Source of the DNA: an uncultured Planctomycetaceae bacterium
GTDB lineage: Bacteria; Planctomycetota; Planctomycetia; Pirellulales; JACPPG01
Assembly (NCBI GenBank): GCA_945957305.1
Contig: CAMFLN010000055.1
Span: 1 to 9,766 of the forward strand
Length of the DNA: 9,766 bases
Direction of reading: 5' to 3'
Shown here: one piece after another, positions 1 through 7,306 of the stretch
Numbering within the stretch: position 1 is the stretch's first letter
Layout: every line of letters starts with the position of its first letter
Program-made: the position numbers and the translations under genes
Notes under the pieces: generated by a model
The model's database searches: none
What the model was told of the DNA's origin: nothing
Seen by the model: the letters and a program-made list of their open reading frames with translations, nothing else

Positions 1-477
1 CTCATGGCCAGCGATTTGGAAACCGACCCGAACCTGGTCCGGAAAATGATTGAGGTCGAGACGCAGAATCCCGCTGGCATAGTCACCGCCTCGCGCTGGA
101 TTGCCGGCGGATCTTTTCAGGGGTACTCCAAAATCAAGCTGGTCTTGAATTGGTTTTTCCAGCGTTTTTTTTCCTTGATGTACGGGACGCGTCTCTCGGA
201 CATGACTTACGCGTACCGCATCATGCCGACACGATTGGTGCAGTCGATTCGTTGGGAAGAACTGCGTCACCCGTTCTTGTTCGAATCGATGATCAAGCCG
301 CTCAGACTGGGCGTGCCGGTCGTCGAGGTGCCCGCGGTCTGGGTGGCTCGCAAAGAAGGCGATTCGCAGAATCCATTCTTCCGCAATTTCGAGTATTTTC
401 GCACAGGCGTGAAGTCGCGTTTTGCACGCCGGTCCAGCCTGCTGCGATCGTCGAACGATTCTTGGGCTATGGGATGA
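1..477 (+). CDS. Family 2 glycosyltransferase, polyprenyl-phosphate mannosyltransferase-like (5' end outside window)
   Basis: This is the C-terminal part of a GT-A fold glycosyltransferase of the dolichyl/polyprenyl-phosphate mannosyltransferase type. Such enzymes use a nucleotide sugar to load a lipid carrier at the cytoplasmic face of the membrane. The reading frame is open to the window edge, and the first visible residues read LMASDLETDP. This matches the strand and acidic D-x-D region that in the family binds the metal and nucleotide sugar (usually 'DaDlqdpP'), so about 90 N-terminal residues are missing and the ATG at base 4 is internal. Later segments also fit: a hydrophobic/aromatic stretch followed by DMTYAYR (family 'D..~gfr'), then HPFLFES and GVPVVEVPAVW near the end. 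No C-terminal membrane domain is present. The stop is 70 bases before the next gene on the same strand. The fold is confident, the sugar and carrier are not known. Confidence 0.85.
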   Translation, partial: LMASDLETDPNLVRKMIEVETQNPAGIVTASRWIAGGSFQGYSKIKLVLNWFFQRFFSLMYGTRLSDMTYAYRIMPTRLVQSIRWEELRHPFLFESMIKPLRLGVPVVEVPAVWVARKEGDSQNPFFRNFEYFRTGVKSRFARRSSLLRSSNDSWAMG

Positions 478-547
478 TCGGGCGTTGCAGCCAAGCGTCC
501 GCAGCCACAAGCTCATCCCTTACTAGACGGTTTTCCGGGCGGATTCC

Positions 548-1468
548 ATGAAGAAAGTCATTGTCACCACGACCATCAATCCGCCGACCAAGGCCATCGA
601 GCGGTTCGAGGCGCTCACCGACTGGGATCTGGTCGTCATTGGCGACAAGAAAACTCCGGCTGATTATCGGTTGCAACGCGGCGTCTATGTTTCGCCCGAG
701 GAGCAGGAAAAATACGATCCGGCCCTTTCCGAGGCGATCGGTTGGAACTGCATCCAACGGCGCAGTTTTGGGCTGTTGTGGGCTCATGACATGGGCGCCG
801 ACGTCGTGGCCGTGGTCGATGACGATAATATTCCCCTGCCCGGCTGGGGAGAGAAGCTGCTGGTTGGCCAGGAAGTGGAAGTGAACTATTACGAAACGGA
901 CTTGCCCGCCTTCGATCCCGTGGGAGCGACGAATCACGGGCATCTGTGGCATCGCGGTTACCCGCTGCCCCTGTTGGCCAAACGGGATTACTCCCGTCGA
1001 TCTCGCCGTCGCGTGCGCGTCGACGTGCAAGCTGATTTCTGGAACGGCGACCCCGATATCGACGCGATATGCCGCATGGAACACGCACCGGAATGCAATT
1101 TCGATCCCAGCTATTTTCCGCTGTCCGCGAACCAACTGGCACCCTTCAACTCGCAAAACACATTTCTCAGCGGCCACTGCTTGCGGGATTACTTCTTGTT
1201 TCCTCACGTCGGGCGGATGGATGACATTTGGGCGGCTTACTACGTGCAGGGTAAGGGGCATCGTGTGGTTTTTAACCGTGCCTCGGTCTATCAAGAACGC
1301 AATCCTCACGACTTGATCCGCGATATGCGGCAAGAGTACTTGGGTTATGAGAACAACCTGAACCTGGTCCGCGACGTGGCCCGCGACCCCGAATCGATCA
1401 AGGCTTACCTGCCGGGCCGCTCGCTGTGGGCCTTCGAACTCTACCGGAGGCATTTCGCCGATGCGTAA
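548..1468 (+). CDS. STELLO/DUF288-like glycosyltransferase
   Basis: A 306-residue soluble protein that I recognise as a compact relative of the STELLO (DUF288) glycosyltransferases. The best known members are the plant Golgi proteins STL1/STL2, which are about twice as long and affect cellulose synthase assembly. Landmarks appear in family order: WDLVVIGDKKTP (residues 26-37), a GLLWAHDMGAD helix, then VVDDDN (89-94) as the likely metal/nucleotide-sugar DxD site. These are followed by GHLWHRGYPLPLL (131-143, family 'VWPRGLPL'), WNGDPDIDAICR (165-176, family 'NGLPDVDSV') and PFNSQNTF (199-206, family 'PVNSFNT'). There is no signal peptide or membrane segment, so it probably acts in the cytoplasm. 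The ATG has a weak GGCGGA only 4 bases upstream. It overlaps the epimerase gene by 8 bases, so they are likely translated together. Donor and acceptor are unknown. An unusual arginine-rich patch lies at residues 150-157. Family assignment fairly sure, activity inferred. Confidence 0.75.
   Translation: MKKVIVTTTINPPTKAIERFEALTDWDLVVIGDKKTPADYRLQRGVYVSPEEQEKYDPALSEAIGWNCIQRRSFGLLWAHDMGADVVAVVDDDNIPLPGWGEKLLVGQEVEVNYYETDLPAFDPVGATNHGHLWHRGYPLPLLAKRDYSRRSRRRVRVDVQADFWNGDPDIDAICRMEHAPECNFDPSYFPLSANQLAPFNSQNTFLSGHCLRDYFLFPHVGRMDDIWAAYYVQGKGHRVVFNRASVYQERNPHDLIRDMRQEYLGYENNLNLVRDVARDPESIKAYLPGRSLWAFELYRRHFADA
1446..1450 (+). promoter_or_regulatory. Ribosome binding site for the epimerase gene
   Basis: GGAGG lies 10 bases before the ATG at 1461, inside the last codons of the STELLO-like gene. 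It supports that start codon. Because the two genes overlap by 8 bases, it also suggests the two proteins are translationally coupled. Confidence 0.7.
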
Positions 1469-2438
1469 GGTGTTGGTCACAGGGGGCGCCGGGTTTGTCG
1501 GCCGGCATGTCGTACGCCGCCTGCTCGAAGCGGGGGACGAAGTGCACGCCGTCGATTGCCTGGCGCCCGACACCGGAGGTCTCGATCCGGCGCGCGGCTG
1601 GCCGCTGTTCGATCCGCGTGAATTTCGCAATTTTCATTTCTACCACGAAGACTGCCGCGCTTGGTTCGAGCGTGTGCAGGACACCGATTTCGACTACGCC
1701 TTTCATCTTGCGGCGATGGTCGGCGGCCGGCTGATGATTGAAAACAACCCGCTAGCGGTTGCCGCCGACCTGGCAATCGACGCGCAGTATTGGCAATGGG
1801 CCAAGCTCGCAAAGCCCGGCAAAACGGTTTGTTTCAGCTCGAGCGCCGCGTATCCGATTAGCCTGCAGCGTGCGGATCATTATGTCTTGCTCAAGGAGGA
1901 CATGATCTCCTTCGACGGTGACATTGGTATGCCCGACATGACGTATGGTTGGGCCAAGCTGACGTGTGAATACCTGGCGCGCCTGGCGTACGAGAAGCAT
2001 GGCCTGCGGTCGGTCTGCTATCGCCCGTTTTCCGGCTACGGCGAAGATCAGGACGACGCCTATCCGTTTCCCAGCATTTGCAAACGTGCTATCGACAACC
2101 AGGATGCCGACGTGTTGCATGTGTGGGGGACTGGCACGCAAATGCGCGACTTTATTCACATCGAAGATTGTGTCGAGGGCGTGCTGGCCACGATGGACAA
2201 GATCGACGACGCCCGTGCGATCAATCTTTCGACAGGTATCCTGACCAACTTTCTCGAGTTTGCCGGTCTTGCGGCGGAGTTGTTGGGATACCATCCTGAA
2301 GTGCGCGGCATGTCGGACAAGCCGGTTGGCGTGCACGCTCGTGGTGGCGATACGACCCTGCAGAGGCAACTTGGATTTGCTCCGCGGGTGGACTTTCGCA
2401 GCGGCATCGAGCGGGCTTTGAAGTATTATGCCCGCTGA
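1461..2438 (+). CDS. NAD(P)-dependent nucleotide-sugar epimerase/dehydratase (extended SDR)
   Basis: A 325-residue extended short-chain dehydrogenase of the NAD-dependent epimerase/dehydratase family, which interconverts nucleotide-activated sugars in the cytoplasm. The N-terminal Rossmann motif TGGAGFVG is at residues 7-14, HLAAMVGG at 82-89, the catalytic serine region SSS at 126-128, and the YxxxK pair is Y162/K166 (YGWAK). The substrate-side motif GTGTQMRDFIHIEDC (223-237) is typical of UDP- and GDP-sugar epimerases. The AAMVGG segment is reminiscent of GDP-L-fucose synthase ('AAKVGGI') and GDP-mannose 3,5-epimerase, which makes a GDP-hexose plausible but not proven. Length is normal. The start is fixed by a GGAGG 10 bases upstream inside the previous gene. 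It sits between two glycosyltransferases, so it probably supplies or tailors their donor. Family sure, exact substrate unknown. Confidence 0.88.
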   Translation: MRKVLVTGGAGFVGRHVVRRLLEAGDEVHAVDCLAPDTGGLDPARGWPLFDPREFRNFHFYHEDCRAWFERVQDTDFDYAFHLAAMVGGRLMIENNPLAVAADLAIDAQYWQWAKLAKPGKTVCFSSSAAYPISLQRADHYVLLKEDMISFDGDIGMPDMTYGWAKLTCEYLARLAYEKHGLRSVCYRPFSGYGEDQDDAYPFPSICKRAIDNQDADVLHVWGTGTQMRDFIHIEDCVEGVLATMDKIDDARAINLSTGILTNFLEFAGLAAELLGYHPEVRGMSDKPVGVHARGGDTTLQRQLGFAPRVDFRSGIERALKYYAR

Positions 2439-2466
2439 CGGCGCATCTGACATTTAAAGCAAGCGA

Positions 2467-4641
2467 ATGACGCGCGGCGGACGAACGAGGATGAACGACG
2501 GCCCCCCCTCCCCTGCCCTGCCCTCGACGCGCCGCTGGTCGCCGGGGGCAAATCTCGCCGTAGGCCTGTTGTTGTGCTGCTATTTTGCGCTCGGTTTAAG
2601 TGCGGCAAGTCGCAAGTCACAAGCCGGTGATGAGGGGATTCATCTCACCGGGGGCGTGTATTATTGGGCCACCAACGATTACCGCGTGCAGCCGGCCAGT
2701 GGCAATTGGGCGCAGCGCTGCTGTGGCTTGCCTGTTTGGTTAGCCGGTTATCGGCTGTCAACGTTTGACGATCCAAACTTTCTGGCGTTGCGAGAATGGG
2801 AAGTCGCGGACGCGTTTTGCTACGGCGTCGGCAACGACATCGACCGTATGTTGTTCCTCGGTCGCGCCATGACTGGCTGTTTCGGTGTTGCCCTGGGGAT
2901 GATCACCTATGTCTGGGCGCGTTCCCTTTTCGGGACGCTGGCTGGGCTATTCAGCTTGACCCTGTATGTGTTTTCCCCGTCACTCTTGGCTCATGGATTT
3001 CTGATCACGGCAGACATGGCCGCGGCACTATTTTTTACGGCGGCCGTGGGTGCGCTTTGGCGGCTGCTGCATAGGGTGTCGCTCGGCACGATCATCCTGG
3101 CTTGGCTCGCTCTCTCCGGGGTTTTATTGGCGAAGTTTTCGGGTGTAATCATCGTGCCCATGGGCTTACTGCTCCTGGCCGTGCGAGTGTGTCATCGCGC
3201 TCCCTTAGTCGTACAGTTGGGGTCGCAGCGCGAAGTGCGCGGACGAATGCGACAGCTGGCTGCATTTGCGGCTCTCTTGTTGTTCTTGACTTTTGCTACA
3301 GCGGGAACGATCTGGGCCTCGTTCGGCTTTCGCTACTCGATGTTGAATCCGGCGCTCGGACCTGCCTCGCGCGAAGTCGCCTGGGAAGATGTACAGGTTC
3401 CGTCGCGCGTGATCAGCACGGCCCTCGGGTTGGCGCGCGACAAGCATCTCTTGCCCGAGGCCTATTTATTTGGCTTTGCGCACACATTGAGCCATGCCGA
3501 ACAGCGTGCTGCTTTTCTGCATGGCGAGTTTCGCCAACAGGGCTGGGTCAGTTTTTTTCCGTATTGCCTAGCGATAAAAACGCCGCTCGAGCAATTCGTG
3601 GCGCTCGGCCTGTCGCTCGCTGCGCTGTTGTATTTTCATCGCCGGCACGACCTGGCTGCCGCTGCTTCGGCGTCTGGCTCACGCCACTTGCTGTACGAGC
3701 TTGTCCCGCTGATCGTGCTGCTGGCCGTGTACTGGGGTTTTGCATTGACCAGTCATCTGAATATCGGCCATCGACATTTATTGCCGACAGAACCGGCCAT
3801 GTTGATCTTAGCCGGCGCCGCAGCCTGGTGGCTCAAGCCACCGACAACGGTCCGCGATGGAATGGAGTCTTCGGCAACGGCATCCCCCAGACGGCCAATC
3901 GTCACCATTATGCGACTGCTCGTGATCGGTACCGCCCTGGCTGCCGCCGCCGAGGCTTTGTGGGCGTGGCCTCACTACCTGGCCCATTTCAATCAACTCG
4001 TCGGTGGTCCGCGTTACGGCTACCGACATTTGGGAGACAGCTCGCTCGACTGGAGCCAAGACTTGAAAGAGCTGAAGCATTGGTTGGACGCGCATCCGGA
4101 CGATGCGCGCGATCCCGGCCATTTGTATCTCTCCTTTTATGGCGGCCCACCGCCGGAGTATTACGGCATTCATGCACAGCGCTTGCCCTCGTTCCCGGAT
4201 CGCTGGCAGCCACGCTTTCCCGAGCCGTTGACCGGCGGCACGTACTTAATCAGCGCCACGATGTTGCAATGCTTCATGCTCAGCCCACCAGGGCGCTGGA
4301 ATCAAGGATACGAAGATTCTTACCAGCAAGATCGCCAAAGCGTGGAACGGTTCTATCAGGTGCAAGCTCATCCCACGTTCAAGTGGCAAGATATCGACGC
4401 GCCCTCGCAAAAAATGCTGTTCGACATTTTTCACCGTTACGAGCGCTTGCGCTTCAGCCGCTTGGCGTCTTATCTACGCAGTCGCGAACCGGACGATCAG
4501 GTCGGATACTCGATTCTCATCTACCGTCTGACTGAGGAGGATCTGGCAAAGGCCCTGGACGGTCCGCCCGTCGAGAATCTGGCAGAGCCGGAATGGCAAA
4601 CCGAGGGACGTCGCCTCAATCACGAAGAGCAGCAACCCTAG
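2467..4641 (+). CDS. Multi-pass GT39/ArnT-like glycosyltransferase (PMT family)
   Basis: A 724-residue integral membrane protein of the dolichyl-phosphate-mannose-protein mannosyltransferase/ArnT superfamily. These enzymes take a sugar from a polyprenyl-phosphate carrier and transfer it to protein or lipid on the outer face of the membrane. The first membrane helix (about 29-46) is followed by GDEGIHL, whose acidic pair D55/E56 matches the catalytic acidic site in the first outer loop. About ten hydrophobic segments follow, at roughly 131-150, 158-178, 184-200, 207-238, 264-286, 375-391, 409-427, 437-456 and 482-500. NIGHRHLLP (432-440) and a DSSLDWSQDL segment (524-533) mark a bacterial subfamily. 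Residues from about 505 onward form a soluble, probably extracytoplasmic domain. The start is uncertain: ATG at 2467 has no clear ribosome site, while ATG at 2491 has GGCGGA 9 bases upstream. It follows the epimerase gene by 28 bases, so likely belongs to the same operon. Substrates unknown. Confidence 0.8.
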   Translation: MTRGGRTRMNDGPPSPALPSTRRWSPGANLAVGLLLCCYFALGLSAASRKSQAGDEGIHLTGGVYYWATNDYRVQPASGNWAQRCCGLPVWLAGYRLSTFDDPNFLALREWEVADAFCYGVGNDIDRMLFLGRAMTGCFGVALGMITYVWARSLFGTLAGLFSLTLYVFSPSLLAHGFLITADMAAALFFTAAVGALWRLLHRVSLGTIILAWLALSGVLLAKFSGVIIVPMGLLLLAVRVCHRAPLVVQLGSQREVRGRMRQLAAFAALLLFLTFATAGTIWASFGFRYSMLNPALGPASREVAWEDVQVPSRVISTALGLARDKHLLPEAYLFGFAHTLSHAEQRAAFLHGEFRQQGWVSFFPYCLAIKTPLEQFVALGLSLAALLYFHRRHDLAAAASASGSRHLLYELVPLIVLLAVYWGFALTSHLNIGHRHLLPTEPAMLILAGAAAWWLKPPTTVRDGMESSATASPRRPIVTIMRLLVIGTALAAAAEALWAWPHYLAHFNQLVGGPRYGYRHLGDSSLDWSQDLKELKHWLDAHPDDARDPGHLYLSFYGGPPPEYYGIHAQRLPSFPDRWQPRFPEPLTGGTYLISATMLQCFMLSPPGRWNQGYEDSYQQDRQSVERFYQVQAHPTFKWQDIDAPSQKMLFDIFHRYERLRFSRLASYLRSREPDDQVGYSILIYRLTEEDLAKALDGPPVENLAEPEWQTEGRRLNHEEQQP

Positions 4642-4652
4642 AAATAACGGCC
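4642..4652. other. Convergent junction of the two gene runs
   Basis: Only 11 bases separate the stop codon of the plus-strand GT39 gene from that of the minus-strand PIG-L gene. I see no hairpin followed by a T run on either strand here. Transcripts from the two sides must either end inside the neighbouring gene or use a signal I cannot recognise, such as Rho. Confidence 0.5.
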
Positions 4653-5432
4653 TCAAGCGCGCGGCTCGACAAACACACACTCGGACTTGATGGCGGCGAC
4701 CAGCGGGTCGGCCTCGGCGGCGCAGAAACCGAGATGACTATGGCGGCGCCAGCCTTCGGCATATGTGAAGCAGCCTGAGAGGCGTCCTACTTCGCGTCCC
4801 AGCTCGCGCATCGATTCGATGTAGGAATCGAGCCCCTGGCTTTGGTCGAGCCACCGCTTCTGGCTTTCGTGCGCGGCGAGCATCGCCGCCTTGGCTTCGA
4901 GGTGTGGGCCGATATCGACAAAAATCTCGGGACGGACCGGCTGCCACAGTCCATCGCGATTGCCATGCGGTTGCGCGTGATACACCGTTACTGGCCGATC
5001 GATCACGGCCGTCGGCGGCACGACCGGAAAGTTCGGCATGCCGCGAGCGAAGGCTGCGGTCACTGCCAGTCTACAGGTATTCGTGTGATCTTCCATGTAG
5101 TCCGCCGGCGAATGTGTCAGCACGATGTCGGGCGCCACGTCGCGCATGATTGCCGACAGCCGCGCGAGCGTAGCGCGATCATAGAAGATTTCCAGGTCGT
5201 TGGTCAGGCTTTCGTGAAACACGGCGCCGATCAATTCGCAGGCACGGCGCGCCTCGTCGCGGCGAATTTGCGCTGTGGTCGCCGCGTCCGTCACGGTCGA
5301 ACCACAGCAGCCATTGGCAACATTCATGTAGTGCAATTCGTAACCTGCGGAGCGCAAGTGCAACAGCGTGCCGGCCATGACAAACTCGATGTCGTCGGGA
5401 TGGGCAGCAATGGCGAATACACGACGCGGCAT
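4653..5432 (-). CDS. PIG-L/LmbE family zinc-dependent deacetylase
   Basis: A 259-residue deacetylase of the PIG-L (LmbE) family, whose members remove N-acetyl groups from GlcNAc-containing substrates such as GlcNAc-inositol (MshB) or GlcNAc-PI. The AHPDD signature is at residues 10-14. H11 and D14 are the expected zinc ligands and D13 the general base. [10 protein letters not shown] (107-116) supplies the third zinc ligand, H116. The C-terminal half carries the usual K-x-x-M-L-x-x-H-x-S-Q segment and a YAEGWRR motif. All catalytic positions are present, so it is probably active. There is no signal peptide, so it is cytoplasmic. The ATG has only a distant GGGAG (13 bases upstream). It is the last gene of the minus-strand run, 62 bases after the SDR gene, and its stop lies 11 bases from the stop of the convergent GT39 gene. 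The neighbouring NagB-like gene points to an amino-sugar substrate. Confidence 0.88.
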   Translation of the reverse strand: MPRRVFAIAAHPDDIEFVMAGTLLHLRSAGYELHYMNVANGCCGSTVTDAATTAQIRRDEARRACELIGAVFHESLTNDLEIFYDRATLARLSAIMRDVAPDIVLTHSPADYMEDHTNTCRLAVTAAFARGMPNFPVVPPTAVIDRPVTVYHAQPHGNRDGLWQPVRPEIFVDIGPHLEAKAAMLAAHESQKRWLDQSQGLDSYIESMRELGREVGRLSGCFTYAEGWRRHSHLGFCAAEADPLVAAIKSECVFVEPRA

Positions 5433-5494
5433 AAAAGTTCTCGCACTCCCATGGAATCTCGGACGTAGTAGTTTTAAGCGCCCGCGATTTAAAG

Positions 5495-6283
5495 CTAACC
5501 TGGTTCAATCGTTGCATATCCGGGGTCATCGGCAGCTATTAATTGCCGCGGTTGATCGTTCCACCACACCATGATGCGTCCGGCCAGCGCATCGTTGGTG
5601 ATCAACTCCATCACGGCGTCGGCGGCTTCGTCGAGCGTCGTGAGTGACTCGGGAACGCCCTGGGTGCGACGTTCTACCGCAGAAAGGCTGTTCCAGTATT
5701 CGAGCACCTCGGGCACGGCGATCCAGTCGGGCACGAAGCAATTGACGCGAATGTTCGCGTCAGTGGCCAGCCAGCCCAGAGTCGTCGTCAATCGGGCGAG
5801 TCCCGCCTTGGCGACGTCGTAGGCTGGGGACCGCGAATGTTTGCGCCCGTGCCCTAGCGCCGAGGTCGAGCCGATGTTCACAATCGCGCCGCCGCCGCGT
5901 TCTTTCATCAAAGGGATGGCGTAGTACATGGCTGCCATCGCTCCGAGCAAATCGACCTCGACCGGCTCGAACCACCACTCCAGCGGTTCGTTTTGGTGAT
6001 ACGCCGGCGAGGCATTGTTCACCAGGATGTCGATGCCGCCGAATTGCTTACGAGCGAAGTCGACCAGCTCACGCACCTGCTCGCGTTCGCCGATGTTAGT
6101 GCGCTGCGCCGCGGCACGCCCCCCGCTTGCGGTAATCAGCCGCACCGTTTCGCGTGCGCCTGCTTCGTCGATGTCCGCCACAACGACAAGGGCACCGTCA
6201 CTGGCGAGTCGGCGAGCATAAGCGCGGCCCGAGCCCAGGCCACCGGCGCCCGTCACGATCGCCACCTTGTTTCGGACGTCCAC
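5495..6283 (-). CDS. Short-chain dehydrogenase/reductase (classical SDR)
   Basis: A 262-residue classical SDR oxidoreductase, cytoplasmic, using NAD(H) or NADP(H). The cofactor motif TGAGGLGSG is at residues 11-19. An acidic residue after the second strand (ADID, 36-39) favours NAD(H). NNAS is at 89-92, the catalytic serine is S139 in NIGS, and Y155/K159 form YDVAK. The active-site asparagine that normally completes the tetrad is aspartate here (D111), at the right spacing from NNAS and from the serine. The loop after the catalytic helix reads VPDWIAVPE in place of the common PG-x-I-x-T, and there are about three extra residues between serine and tyrosine. The start is GTG with a GGGGG run about 8 bases upstream. 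It lies 18 bases after the NagB-like gene and 62 bases before the PIG-L gene, so a sugar-related substrate is likely by context only. Confidence 0.85.
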   Translation of the reverse strand: MDVRNKVAIVTGAGGLGSGRAYARRLASDGALVVVADIDEAGARETVRLITASGGRAAAQRTNIGEREQVRELVDFARKQFGGIDILVNNASPAYHQNEPLEWWFEPVEVDLLGAMAAMYYAIPLMKERGGGAIVNIGSTSALGHGRKHSRSPAYDVAKAGLARLTTTLGWLATDANIRVNCFVPDWIAVPEVLEYWNSLSAVERRTQGVPESLTTLDEAADAVMELITNDALAGRIMVWWNDQPRQLIAADDPGYATIEPG

Positions 6284-6301
6284 GGGCTTGCCCCCACGCA
6301 G

Positions 6302-7234
6302 TTAGTGCATTTCCGCTTCGCACGAGCCGATGCCGCCGCGAAAGAAATTGAACTGCACCTGAGGGTGATCTGCCAGCAACGACATCGGAACGGCGCTATC
6401 CGGAATGCGCTTCGAGATCATCAATGTCGTTAATCGCAAGCCGAAAGGATTGTCGTGACAGCCCGCATGCCAGATCGAAACCTTCTCGGCACGCCACGTT
6501 TCAGCCGGCCCCACGGTAATTGCGTGGGTCGGGACATTGGTCACCACACCCCCCCCTGAGGTGCGGGCGTTTTGAATGATCGTCATCGGATGCAGCTCGA
6601 CGACCCGAGTCGAGAGCTGGCGATATTCTGCGGGGGATGGCGGCTGTTCGCTGTATTTTCCCGACCTGCGGGGCGGGTCGTTAAAGGCCCAATGCTTGAC
6701 TTCCCCTTGCCCCCCCTGCATTACCAGGCACCGAGCTTTGTCGAAACTGGCGACGTATTCTGCAGGCCGTTCGGTGGGAAAATGCAAATTCGCTGACGGC
6801 ATCCGCAGATCGGGGCGTATGCGATTGAAGCACAGTTCCAGGTCCGCGCGGGCGAATGACAGCGGAAAATCCATCGGCGCAGCGCGCCCATCGACCACCC
6901 ATTCGTCCATCCCCCAGAAATGCGCATGTCGCAAATCCAGCTCCAACTCGTTGACGAGCCGAGCCACGAGCGGCAGTTGCTCGGTGGGACCAATCGGGCC
7001 GCAAATCCCGGCGGGCGCGTCGGCGCTCGCGGCGCGCCAACTAGTGATGTACTCCAGCGCCTCGGCCAGGTAGAAGTCTTCAAGCGTGTCGTAGAAGCGG
7101 ATGTCGAAGCCAGGGCGGGCCAATTTTGCGAGGTCAGCCGCAGTCAGGCGTGCTGCCTCGTCAAGAATTTCTCGATCGAGCGTCGTATAGTCCCACCATT
7201 CCGGGCTGATCTTGCTCAGAGGTCGCACGGCCAT
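6302..7234 (-). CDS. Divergent glucosamine-6-phosphate deaminase (NagB)-like protein
   Basis: A roughly 310-residue protein of the NagB/6-phosphogluconolactonase fold. True NagB converts glucosamine-6-phosphate to fructose-6-phosphate and ammonia. Residue numbers here count from the possible upstream TTG. The match is clear in [20 protein letters not shown] (97-116), HFWGMDEWV (125-133, D130 equals E. coli D72), [14 protein letters not shown] (194-207, family 'GGxGxDGHIAFNEP') and [15 protein letters not shown] (258-272). H201 of the triad is kept. E. coli D141 is valine (V199), E148 is aspartate (D206), and the phosphate-binding K208 position is not lysine. The protein may therefore be a deaminase with altered chemistry, an isomerase, or act on a non-phosphorylated sugar. 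Start: ATG at 7234 is preferred, with GGAA 7 bases upstream. A TTG at 7294 would add 20 residues and leave 12 bases to the M16 gene. Family fairly sure, activity unknown. Confidence 0.75.
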   Translation of the reverse strand: MAVRPLSKISPEWWDYTTLDREILDEAARLTAADLAKLARPGFDIRFYDTLEDFYLAEALEYITSWRAASADAPAGICGPIGPTEQLPLVARLVNELELDLRHAHFWGMDEWVVDGRAAPMDFPLSFARADLELCFNRIRPDLRMPSANLHFPTERPAEYVASFDKARCLVMQGGQGEVKHWAFNDPPRRSGKYSEQPPSPAEYRQLSTRVVELHPMTIIQNARTSGGGVVTNVPTHAITVGPAETWRAEKVSIWHAGCHDNPFGLRLTTLMISKRIPDSAVPMSLLADHPQVQFNFFRGGIGSCEAEMH

Positions 7235-7306
7235 GGATTCGTTCCAGAGATTCCTTTTCGCTACGTCAATTACCAGCTCTGACCGCGCGATCAACGCCGA
7301 AATTCA

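Noticed and set aside
478..547. Possible promoter or regulatory element between the first two genes
   Set aside because: Seventy bases with no convincing -35/-10 pair, repeat or hairpin, only a weak GGCGGA near the start codon.
467..1630. A 387-codon open frame on the minus strand opposite the STELLO-like and epimerase genes
   Set aside because: The opposite strand encodes two proteins with clear family motifs in order. The antisense translation has no recognisable motif, and long antisense frames are common in GC-rich genes.
3102..4535. A 477-codon plus-strand frame inside the GT39 gene
   Set aside because: Its translation is rich in Arg, Ala and Ser with no domain pattern, and it lies wholly within a convincing membrane protein in another frame.
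4642..4660. Possible bidirectional terminator at the convergent junction
   Set aside because: No stem with a following T run on either strand. The GC-rich GCGCGCGG belongs to the last PIG-L codons.
6549..6556. Run of eight C (G on the coding strand) in the NagB-like gene as a possible frameshift
   Set aside because: The frame stays open, and family motifs occur in the same frame on both sides (AFNDP before, [15 protein letters not shown] after).
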